From NCBI RefSeq assembly GCF_000332295.1, contig NZ_KB235930.1, positions 2,871,395 to 2,935,394 of the forward strand: a stretch of DNA of 64,000 bases, in the 5' to 3' direction. This DNA is from Fortiea contorta PCC 7126 (GTDB lineage Bacteria; Cyanobacteriota; Cyanobacteriia; Cyanobacteriales; Nostocaceae). Both the position numbers and the translations under genes were made by a program. This document shows positions 28,470-37,743 of the stretch, one piece after another. The notes beneath the pieces were generated by a model. That model was not told the origin of the DNA. It made no database searches and was given only the letters and a program-made list of their open reading frames with translations. The first letter of the stretch is position 1. Every line of letters begins with the position of its first letter.

Positions 28470-28883
28470 CTACCCTTGAATATCGTTAACTAATCTGTTA
28501 AACAAAGACACAGAAATAATTGTAGTATCTACCAAAGTTTGCGCCTGATTAAAATCAGAATCACCTGTAATCAAAAAATCTGCTTTTGCAGCGATCGCGC
28601 AAGCTAAAAACTTTGCATCTTTTCTATCTCTGGGAAAATCAATCTCTAAGTTGACATCAATTAATATGATAAAAATATCAAGAATATCAAACCATGCTGA
28701 TATTACTTCATCTGTTAACTTAAACTTACTGCGACTTAATACCTCTTTATATTCGAGGACAATTTCTGCAGAAGCTACCCATTCCCAATCAGGATTATCA
28801 AATATAAACTGAATAACGGCTCTCGGTATTTTACCCTTGAGGACAGCAGAAACTAAAACATTTGTGTCAATAACAACTTTCAT
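28470..28883 (-). CDS. PIN-domain toxin (COG1569-like)
   Basis: 137-residue PIN-domain endoribonuclease, toxin of a VapBC-like pair. Conserved acidic residues are visible: Asp6 in VIDTNVLVSA, Glu in EIVLEYKEVL, Asp in RDRKDAKFLACA, and the closing ITGDSDF. These form the Mg-binding active site. The gene overlaps the antitoxin gene upstream by 4 bases. Target RNA is unknown. Confidence 0.88.
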   Translation of the reverse strand: MKVVIDTNVLVSAVLKGKIPRAVIQFIFDNPDWEWVASAEIVLEYKEVLSRSKFKLTDEVISAWFDILDIFIILIDVNLEIDFPRDRKDAKFLACAIAAKADFLITGDSDFNQAQTLVDTTIISVSLFNRLVNDIQG

Positions 28884-29119
28884 TCTCCCCGACGGTAAGC
28901 TTCAATTTCTGCGGATATTTCTGCTTCTGTAATATTTACTACATTTGATAAAGACTGTGTTTTATCAAATAAATCTCTGAGTTTCTTACTGAGAACGGCT
29001 CTGGGGTTATCCTCAGCTAAAATAATTATTTCTACTCTCTGTCCCACCTGAAAAGGTAAATCGGACAATATTAATTGCCTTGGATCTGTAATAGTAATGT
29101 ATTTTTTGTAAGCGTTCAT
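28880..29119 (-). CDS. Antitoxin of the PIN-domain module
   Basis: 79 residues. The N-terminal part (KKYITITDPRQLILSDLPF, then GQRVEIIIL) looks like a swapped-hairpin DNA-binding antitoxin, and the acidic C-terminal tail (ITEAEISAEIEAYRRGE) should cover the toxin. It precedes the PIN gene with a 4-base overlap, the usual antitoxin-first order. It probably represses its own operon. The exact antitoxin family is uncertain. Confidence 0.82.
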   Translation of the reverse strand: MNAYKKYITITDPRQLILSDLPFQVGQRVEIIILAEDNPRAVLSKKLRDLFDKTQSLSNVVNITEAEISAEIEAYRRGE

Positions 29120-29280
29120 AATTGTGACATTAACTGGGCTTAAGTCTATTTCGGATCATTGTTTTCTTAGTTTACCTCTGTATCTACCAGGAAGCAGTTG
29201 AGCTTTTATTAAGGATGTTTACTCAGTCCCTCTAATATGTAAAATGGTCAGCGTATCTTGCTGAATCCAAGCGATCGCTC

Positions 29281-30180
29281 ATGGCCATAACAAAACGGCA
29301 ACTACCGTCTTTTTTCCGCTTTCCTAAAAATCCTAGTCTTTCTCAGCGATTAATGGTCATTGGGATAGCTATTACTTTGTTTTTTCTCTTCCTGGCGTTC
29401 TTTGCTCCCATATTTCAGGCTTGGGGATGGCTGCAAAATCCCGAACAGTGTCCTGTAGATAATCCTGTACAAGCAGCACCTTCAGCTAAATACTGGTTTG
29501 GGACTAGTCGCCTGGGGTGTGATATCTTTTCTAGGACAGTGTTTGGTGTTCAAGCTGCTTTGCAGGTGGTAATTTTAGCCACAGCGCTGAGTATGGTAAT
29601 TGGCGTGCCTTTGGGGATGGTAAGTGGCTATTTGGGAGGTAATTTGGATAAGGTGTTGCTGTTTCTCATGGATAGCATCTACACTTTACCAGGGCTATTA
29701 TTGTCCGTTACCCTGGCGTTTGTGGTGGGACGGGGGATCTTGAATGCAGCGATCGCTATTAGCATTGCTTACATCCCTCAATATTATCGTGTTGTCCGTA
29801 ATCACACTGTAAGCGTGAAAACTGAGGTATTTATTGAAGCTGCTCAAGCTATGGGTGCTTCCACTTGGACGGTGCTATCTCGCTATTTATTTTTTAACGT
29901 CATTCAAAGCGTACCCGTACTTTTCACCCTCAACGCCGCCGACGCGATTTTAGTGCTGGGCGGTTTAGGCTTTTTAGGGTTAGGATTACCAGAACAAGTG
30001 CCAGAATGGGGACGCGATCTCAAGGAAGCTTTGGGCGATCCATCTCTGGGTATTTGGTGGACAACACTTTTTCCCGGTTTGGCGCTGACATTGATGGTGG
30101 TGGGATTATCGCTGCTGGGTGAGGGTTTAAATGAATTCGTGAATCCTCGTTTGCGGCGACAAAATACCATCCGGAAATAA
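29281..30180 (+). CDS. Oligopeptide/dipeptide-type ABC transporter permease (DppC/OppC-like)
   Basis: 299-residue inner-membrane permease with about six hydrophobic segments. The N-terminal OppC-type segment (RLMVIGIAITLFFLFLAFF) is followed by the permease domain with the EAA loop EAAQAMGASTWTVLSRY that contacts the ATPase. By family it would carry peptides, nickel or similar solutes with a DppB partner, two ATPases and a binding protein. None of these is nearby, so it works with genes located elsewhere. The ATG follows a HIP1 octamer at the start. Confidence 0.9.
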   Translation: MAITKRQLPSFFRFPKNPSLSQRLMVIGIAITLFFLFLAFFAPIFQAWGWLQNPEQCPVDNPVQAAPSAKYWFGTSRLGCDIFSRTVFGVQAALQVVILATALSMVIGVPLGMVSGYLGGNLDKVLLFLMDSIYTLPGLLLSVTLAFVVGRGILNAAIAISIAYIPQYYRVVRNHTVSVKTEVFIEAAQAMGASTWTVLSRYLFFNVIQSVPVLFTLNAADAILVLGGLGFLGLGLPEQVPEWGRDLKEALGDPSLGIWWTTLFPGLALTLMVVGLSLLGEGLNEFVNPRLRRQNTIRK

Positions 30181-30283
30181 TTATTTGTCAAGGAACAAGG
30201 GTTAAGAGTAGAAAGGATGAAGGATTGGGTCGCTTGTTTCCCATACACCCTACATCCTATACCTCTTTATGGGTGTCGTAATT

Positions 30284-30304
30284 TCATACTTCATACTTCA
30301 TACT
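30284..30304. repeat. Heptad repeat (TCATACT)3
   Basis: Three exact copies of TCATACT, followed by TCAGCC. A related heptad array lies at 52537-52571 and fragments occur near 43460 and 33865. Typical short tandem repeat of Nostocales spacers. Confidence 0.75.
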
Positions 30305-30376
30305 TCAGCCTTTAGTTGACTCCCAAACCGCCATTTCCTCGTCTAAACATTTTGTTGTATTAATTGAGAGAGTTGT

Positions 30377-30559
30377 GTGAAAGATAACATATCCTTAATT
30401 GCTGCCGCTGCTGGTGGATTCATGCTTTCTGTCGCCTTGGCGGGGATTTTACGCGGTGCACCGGTCGCTGCGTGGTCAGGACAATCGAGTATTCGCGTAG
30501 CTAATGTTACTAATTCCTCAGTTACCCCAATCACGAGTTATCAGCGCCAGTCTTGGTGA
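30377..30559 (+). CDS. Small hypothetical membrane protein
   Basis: 60 residues from a GTG start, with one hydrophobic segment (about 5-25; LIAAAAGGFMLSVALAGIL) and a Ser/Thr-rich tail. GAGAG lies upstream of the start. No family is recognised. It sits between the permease and the ROK gene on the same strand. Codon use is ordinary, but such a short frame could arise by chance. Confidence 0.4.
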   Translation: MKDNISLIAAAAGGFMLSVALAGILRGAPVAAWSGQSSIRVANVTNSSVTPITSYQRQSW

Positions 30560-30632
30560 TGAGAGAGAAAACACAAATAACAAATAACAAATTACCTTGA
30601 GTTAATATAACCTTTGGTGTGAGTGTGGAAAT

Positions 30633-31538
30633 GTGTTGGATTCTCAAGTAATTGGTATTGATTTGGGTGGGACAGCGATCAAGCTGGGACGATTCAACCG
30701 AGATGGGATTTGCTTGCAATCTTTGAGTGTGGCGACTCCCCAACCAGCTACACCAGAGGCGGTGTTGGCGGTGATGGTAGATGCGATCGCTCAAATTGAT
30801 TCGCAAGATCAAACTGTGGCGATCGGTGTGGGTACGCCGGGCCCGGCTGACGCTGCAGGGCGAATTGCTAAAATTGCGATCAACTTACCAGGATGGGTTG
30901 ATGTGCCCTTGGCTGATTGGTTGGAAGTAAAAATTGGCAAACCTACTGTTGTCGCTAATGATGCTAATTGTGCAGGATTAGGCGAAACTTGGTTAGGCGC
31001 TGGTCGCCACTTTCGCAATTTGATTTTATTAACGTTGGGGACTGGCGTCGGTGGAGCTATTATTATTGATGGCAAACTGTTTGTCGGTCATCAAGGCGCT
31101 GCTGGGGAATTGGGTTTAATTACTTGCAACCCTAATGGCCCCAAATGTAACAGTGGTAATCAAGGTTCTTTGGAGCAATATACCTCAGTCACCGCCATTC
31201 GTCGCCTCACTGGCAAAGACCCGGCACAATTGGGTGCCCTTGCCCAAGCTGGTGATGCGGAGGCGTTGACATTTTGGCGAGAATATGGTAAGAGTTTAGG
31301 TATAGGGTTAGTGAGCTTAATCTACGTCCTCACACCAGAAGCAATTATCATCGGCGGTGGTGTCAGCGCTAGTTTTGGGTTTTTTTTCCCAACCCTGAAA
31401 GCAGAAATTGAGCAGCGAGTCACCCCCATGTCACGGCTGGGTTTGCAGGTTTTGCCAGCGGAATTAGGAAATTCTGCAGGTATGTTAGGCGCAGCGAAGT
31501 TGGCTTTATCAATTCCTAATTCAGCTTATTCCTTTTAG
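30633..31538 (+). CDS. ROK family sugar kinase (glucokinase-like)
   Basis: 301 residues, ROK-family kinase or regulator without a DNA-binding domain, so probably an enzyme phosphorylating glucose or another hexose. ATP-binding motif IGIDLGGTAIKLGRF is near the N-terminus and GTGVGGAIIIDG in the middle. The sugar-binding EXGH-type site is GAAGELGLITC. The usual ROK zinc motif CXCGXXGC is altered here (CNPNGPKCNSGNQGSLEQ), keeping two cysteines only. GTG at 30633 is the start. Its stop overlaps that of the opposite-strand gene. Confidence 0.9.
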   Translation: MLDSQVIGIDLGGTAIKLGRFNRDGICLQSLSVATPQPATPEAVLAVMVDAIAQIDSQDQTVAIGVGTPGPADAAGRIAKIAINLPGWVDVPLADWLEVKIGKPTVVANDANCAGLGETWLGAGRHFRNLILLTLGTGVGGAIIIDGKLFVGHQGAAGELGLITCNPNGPKCNSGNQGSLEQYTSVTAIRRLTGKDPAQLGALAQAGDAEALTFWREYGKSLGIGLVSLIYVLTPEAIIIGGGVSASFGFFFPTLKAEIEQRVTPMSRLGLQVLPAELGNSAGMLGAAKLALSIPNSAYSF

Positions 31539-31957
31539 GACAGAGAATATCCAGTGGTTTTTTGGACGAATTGCATGATTTTTTGATATGATTCTGGATT
31601 GCTGACGGGATTAATGATAATGGGGATAGTGCCGTCGGGCAACCAAAAAGTAATCCTGCCATTGGATTCCTGACAAAATGAACTAATACACTTCAAATTA
31701 ACTACATATTCGTTTTTTTCATACATTATTGTCACCCAGTGGGCGCTGTCGATTTCTAACTCTGTCACGAGTTTGATATATTTGATAATTTTTTGATAAT
31801 CTTCTATATTCCCTTGTGGACTAATGACTATGGGAATGGCAGAATCTGGTAACCAAAAAGTGACCCTGCCATTACTTTCATAGCAGAAAGCGTTGACACG
31901 GTCAAAATTGATGACAAATTCTTTCCTTTCGTAAAGGATTTTCACCCAGTACGCCAC
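31535..31957 (-). CDS. Internally duplicated small protein of unknown function
   Basis: 140 residues made of two homologous halves (about 1-68 and 73-138). Each has W(V)xIxYE(K/R)xE(F/Y)V(I/V)N, then F(C)xESNGR(V/I)TFWLPD, then IP(I)(V/I)I(S/N)P and a helix xxxYQKI. The pattern suggests two copies of a small beta-rich fold with a C-terminal helix. No membrane segment or catalytic motif is evident, and I do not recognise the family. It is convergent with the ROK gene, sharing 4 bases at the stops. Confidence 0.75.
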   Translation of the reverse strand: MAYWVKILYERKEFVINFDRVNAFCYESNGRVTFWLPDSAIPIVISPQGNIEDYQKIIKYIKLVTELEIDSAHWVTIMYEKNEYVVNLKCISSFCQESNGRITFWLPDGTIPIIINPVSNPESYQKIMQFVQKTTGYSLS

Positions 31958-32196
31958 AAAGTCTCCTCAAATCCCAAGTTGATGAATCATGAACACCAAT
32001 CACATCACAAAATTTTCTCAAGTCCCACATAAATATTTTTATTAATTTATAAAAATTCACAATTCCCTGTCTCACCAAAGATATTGAATTGTGAATTTTC
32101 AGATCTTGAGAAAATTTGCATCAGCAATTAGACATAATCAAGTGTAACTATGTTTTCTTCATGCTTCATAGGTGATGCTGTACCCTGATAGCTAAT

Positions 32197-33825
<1,629 letters not shown>

Positions 33826-33958
33826 TTAAATTTCGAGCAACTTCTAAAAATACATCTCGTCGTCTGAAGCATGAAGTATGAAGTAAAAAATTTCCGACTT
33901 CATCATATCCTGGTAATTGTGCCACAGTGATTGTTCTGAAATCTTCTGTGATCTTGCT

Positions 33959-35776
33959 GTGAAAAGACTCTTAGGATTAGTAATATTAAGCTGTAGTGTC
34001 ACCTCCTCGGTAGCATTGGCTCAGTCACCTCTAACAGTTGTTTTTCCTCGGAAAAACCATCAAACAAGTTCGGAAAAAATTTTTTTGCTAGGTACAGCCC
34101 CACCTGATGGGCAGGTTTTCATCAATGGTAAGCCAATTACCCGCAGCAAAGCCGGACATTTCGCACCTAGTTTCCCCTTGCAATTAGGAGAGAATTTGTT
34201 TACCATCCGTCACCGCGATCAAGAACTCCAGATTCAGGTGACAAGGCTGACAACTCAGCCGCAGTTACCAGAGGGGTTAGCCTTCGCCAAAGATTCTCTC
34301 ACTCCGTCTGCCGACATTGCTAGGCTACCAGGGGAACTAATTTGTTTTAGCGCCATTGCACCCTCTAGAGCCGATGTTTCCGTTAACCTAGCTAATCAAA
34401 CAGTTGCGCTTTCATCTCAACCGTCACAGGCACAACTTCCCCATAATTTGGCGGCTTTGACTGGGAGAAATCAACCTGCTAACCAGTCTACCGCAGTCAA
34501 GTATGAAGGTTGCACCATAATACAACAGTCTGATTCCCTAATTTACAGTAACAATATATTTTCCAGTCCTGCCATTGCTAATTCCGGTCAAAATATCGAT
34601 TTAGGTACACCAAAATTTCAGCTTACCCTCGATGGAAAGACCATAACTCAGTCAGGGACTGGTAAAATTCAAATCTTGTCCACAGCCAAGTTACCAGTTG
34701 TGGAGGTGAGCGCAGATTCAGGAGTGGCGCGTACTGGGCCTAGCACTGATTATTCTAGACTGACACCACTACCCAAGGGAACAAGAGCCGCAGTCACAGC
34801 TAAGGAAGGTGATTGGTTACGTCTGGATTTTGGTGCTTGGATTAATAGTCAGGAAACTAAAACTTTACCGGGTGCTGTTTCTCCACGGACAATCATTCGC
34901 AGTGTGGTATATCGTCAAGTCTCTGGTGCAACAGAGGTGATTTTTCCTTTGCAAGTTTCTGTGCCTGTGAAGGTTCACCAAGGAGACAAGTTTTTTGCTC
35001 TGACTCTTTATAATACCACTGCCCAAACCGATATTATTCGCACTAATGACGACCCGATAATTTCGCGTCTCGATTGGCAACAAGTATCTCCAGGACAGGT
35101 GCAATATACCTTCAATCTGAAAAAATCTCAACAATGGGGATATAAACTCAGATATGAAGGTACAAGCTTGATATTAACCTTGCGTCATCCACCAGTAGTC
35201 CAAAAAATTAAAAATCAGCCTTTGTTAGGCATGAAGATTGTACTAGATCCTGGACATGGTGGCAAAGAATCAGGTGCCAGCGGCCCGACTGGATATTTGG
35301 AAAAAGATCTGAATCTGGTGGTGTCGAAGTTGTTGCGTGATGAGCTGGTGAAGCGCGGAGCGACGGTGGTAATGACGCGGTTAGATGATCGGGATGTATC
35401 GTTGGTAGAAAGGCAGGCAATTATTAGTCAAGCAGAACCTGCGATCGCTGTTTCTATTCATTACAATTCTTTACCCGATGATGGTGATGCTCAAAATACT
35501 CAAGGTTTTTCTACCTTTTGGTATCATCCGCAAGCACATAGTTTATCAGTATTTCTACATAACTATATAGTGAAAAATTTAAAAAGACCATCCTACGGTG
35601 TGTTGTGGGATAACCTCGCACTCACACGCCCCAACATAGCCCCATCAGTATTGCTAGAGTTAGGTTTTATGAGCAACCCTGAGGAATTTACCTGGGCTAC
35701 GAATCCGCAAGCACAGCAGAAAATGGCGCAAGCAATAGCTGAGGGGATTACTGAGTGGTGGCAAAATGTGCGGTAG
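33959..35776 (+). CDS. Periplasmic N-acetylmuramoyl-L-alanine amidase (Amidase_3)
   Basis: Cleaves the amide bond between MurNAc and the stem peptide, as in cell separation or septal-junction (nanopore) formation. I start at the GTG at 33959, which gives a clean signal peptide with a cleavage site at about Ala21 (SVALA/Q); an upstream TTG at 33917 would add 14 non-signal residues. An SH3-like segment (VEVSADSGVARTGPSTDYS) is in the middle, and an AMIN-like beta domain follows. The C-terminal Amidase_3 domain has the Zn ligands in DPGHGG, KESGASG and SIHYN, and the catalytic Glu in LLELGFMS. Length (about 605) is typical for cyanobacterial AmiC-like enzymes. Confidence 0.92.
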   Translation: MKRLLGLVILSCSVTSSVALAQSPLTVVFPRKNHQTSSEKIFLLGTAPPDGQVFINGKPITRSKAGHFAPSFPLQLGENLFTIRHRDQELQIQVTRLTTQPQLPEGLAFAKDSLTPSADIARLPGELICFSAIAPSRADVSVNLANQTVALSSQPSQAQLPHNLAALTGRNQPANQSTAVKYEGCTIIQQSDSLIYSNNIFSSPAIANSGQNIDLGTPKFQLTLDGKTITQSGTGKIQILSTAKLPVVEVSADSGVARTGPSTDYSRLTPLPKGTRAAVTAKEGDWLRLDFGAWINSQETKTLPGAVSPRTIIRSVVYRQVSGATEVIFPLQVSVPVKVHQGDKFFALTLYNTTAQTDIIRTNDDPIISRLDWQQVSPGQVQYTFNLKKSQQWGYKLRYEGTSLILTLRHPPVVQKIKNQPLLGMKIVLDPGHGGKESGASGPTGYLEKDLNLVVSKLLRDELVKRGATVVMTRLDDRDVSLVERQAIISQAEPAIAVSIHYNSLPDDGDAQNTQGFSTFWYHPQAHSLSVFLHNYIVKNLKRPSYGVLWDNLALTRPNIAPSVLLELGFMSNPEEFTWATNPQAQQKMAQAIAEGITEWWQNVR

Positions 35777-36671
35777 AATTTTGTTTTATCTTAGATAGTA
35801 CAATTAGCAGGTTATTACCCTCCTACTTCAGTAAGATTTTGATGATTGTAATATCTGACTTATTGCTCAACAGCAAATGTACTTAATGATAGATTGTGTT
35901 TGCTCAATTCTCCAGATAATTATTCCTTAGTTAAAAAATTTCCTGATTTGCGTAATCTTGTCAGTAAACAAAGGAAAATTGCATTACTTCATCAATCGCC
36001 TTCGCAGCCAAATCTTGACATTTAAAATTAGCATTTTTCTAGATAATAATTGGCTATAATGCTTGTGGTGTAAGAATTTTAACTTTTAACCTTTAACCTG
36101 ACAAAGCTCAAAACTGCTTTATGTTTTTTTTACAGACCATTGTATTTTTTGTGTGTTAATCTAACACCATACTGACACTTTATATTTTCTTTAAAGAAAA
36201 TTGTGAGTTTTTACATGTTAGCTTTATATTAGTTATTGGAAATTACTGAGAAACAAGTTATATTTACTTCTACTTAAGTAAAGTACTGATTAGTAATGTT
36301 AATATGGGAGTAATGCAATGTTTGCATTCGCTTAGGCAAGTAGTGGTTCCACCCAGGGTCATAGATCATCAGTCAGTGTGTGTAAAACAGTACAAGTTTA
36401 TTCTGCTTAAGACATTGCTCCTGACGTAGTATGAAAACATAAGGCATTTTTTATACTACAATTTCTAAGTATACATAAATGCAACGTAGTGCTCTTTAGT
36501 GCATCTCCAGTCTGCCATCCGCTAAACTCACGGTTGTGTGTCTATTTACAAAATAAAAACTCTACTGTAGGCAGACAGTGTTTAAGCCCAACCAGCATCA
36601 GGTGTTTTGTTGACAAACAACAAAATATACATTTTGGTGAAAAATGCATTATTATTCCAGTAAATTAATTC
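35777..36671. other. 895-base spacer upstream of the polysaccharide locus
   Basis: No gene is visible. It holds three inverted repeats: AATGCAA/TTGCATT at 36312-36328, GTAGTAT/ATACTAC at 36426-36459 (20-base spacer), and TTTTGTTG/CAACAAAA at 36605-36625. These may be regulator sites or RNA hairpins in a long leader for the first polysaccharide gene. No riboswitch was recognised. Confidence 0.5.
36605..36625. repeat. Inverted repeat TTTTGTTG-N5-CAACAAAA
   Basis: Exact 8-base arms around ACAAA, 62 bases before the start of the WecG-like gene. A TTGACA at 36610-36615 overlaps it, but I find no good -10 at the right distance. It could be a regulator site. Confidence 0.45.
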
Positions 36672-36686
36672 GTGTTCACTGTTGTG

Positions 36687-37499
36687 ATGATAAAGGTTAA
36701 TCTTCTAAATGTGGCTATCCATAACATCACAATGTTTGAGTTGCTAGAAAAACTTAAACTCGGCGGTGTGGTGTTTACTCCTAACGTCGATCATTTAATG
36801 AAACTGCAGAAGAATCAAGATTTTTACAATGTCTATCAGAATGCAGACTACAGAGTTTGCGATAGCAAAGTCTTGATGTATGTAGCTAATTTTTTGGGGA
36901 CACCAATACAAGAGAAGATATCTGGATCAGATTTTTTTCCCGCATTTTACACGTACTACAAGTATGATAAAGACATCAAAATTTTCTTACTGGGATCGGA
37001 AACACCAGTAGTAAAAATGGCACAGCAGCAAATTAATTCTCGGGTAGGGCGGAGAATTATAGTGGCGGCTCACTCACCCTCCTTTGGGTTTGAGAAAAAC
37101 GAACAAGAGTGCCAAGAAATTGTCGAAATGATTAACGAATCAGGGGCTACTGTTTTAGCAATTGGGGTAGGTGCTCCCAAACAAGAGCTGTGGATTGCTA
37201 AGTATAGAAACCAATTAAATAACGTCAAAATATTCTTGGCTGTTGGTGCAACAATTAACTTTGAAGCTGGGGTAATTAAGAGATCGCCAAGATGGATCAG
37301 TGAAATTGGGTTTGAATGGATCTATAGGCTTTTAAGCGAACCTAAGCGTCTTTGGAAGCGTTATCTATTTGATGCTTTTCCCTTTTGTTGGTTAATCATA
37401 AAACAAAAACTACAGCTTTACAAGAATCCTTGGCCAACAGATAATCAAACTAAAGTCAATAACATCCAGACTTTAGTAAAAAACGGAGAAAAGAGTTAA
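36687..37499 (+). CDS. WecG/TagA/CpsF family glycosyltransferase
   Basis: About 270 residues, GT26 family, usually adding an N-acetylaminosugar to a lipid-linked primer early in exopolysaccharide synthesis. Family marks are FTPNVDHLMKLQKNQ, GVGAPKQELWIAK and the C-terminal GFEWIYRLLSEPKRLWKRY. The catalytic region motif differs from the usual DG in having CDSKVLMY, with the Asp kept. I chose the ATG at 36687, matching family starts; a GTG at 36672 is possible. It lies first in the polysaccharide locus, 244 bases before the Wzc-like gene. Confidence 0.88.
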   Translation: MIKVNLLNVAIHNITMFELLEKLKLGGVVFTPNVDHLMKLQKNQDFYNVYQNADYRVCDSKVLMYVANFLGTPIQEKISGSDFFPAFYTYYKYDKDIKIFLLGSETPVVKMAQQQINSRVGRRIIVAAHSPSFGFEKNEQECQEIVEMINESGATVLAIGVGAPKQELWIAKYRNQLNNVKIFLAVGATINFEAGVIKRSPRWISEIGFEWIYRLLSEPKRLWKRYLFDAFPFCWLIIKQKLQLYKNPWPTDNQTKVNNIQTLVKNGEKS

Positions 37500-37743
37500 A
37501 AATGGCTCACTATTACATTAGAGATTCCCAAATCTTTAACTACGAGCTATTATTCCTAAACTCACATTTTGTGAGTGAAGAAGTGAAACAGGAGAAATCT
37601 TGAGTAAGCATCACCACAAATAAATAGTAAAGTTCTCAAGTGAGCGCTTTAGCCATACCAGAAATTATTAATTCATCAGATGCTCTATTCCTGATTTCAT
37701 AAGTGGTTCTCATGACTTATTCATTTACGAATCAGCAAATACT

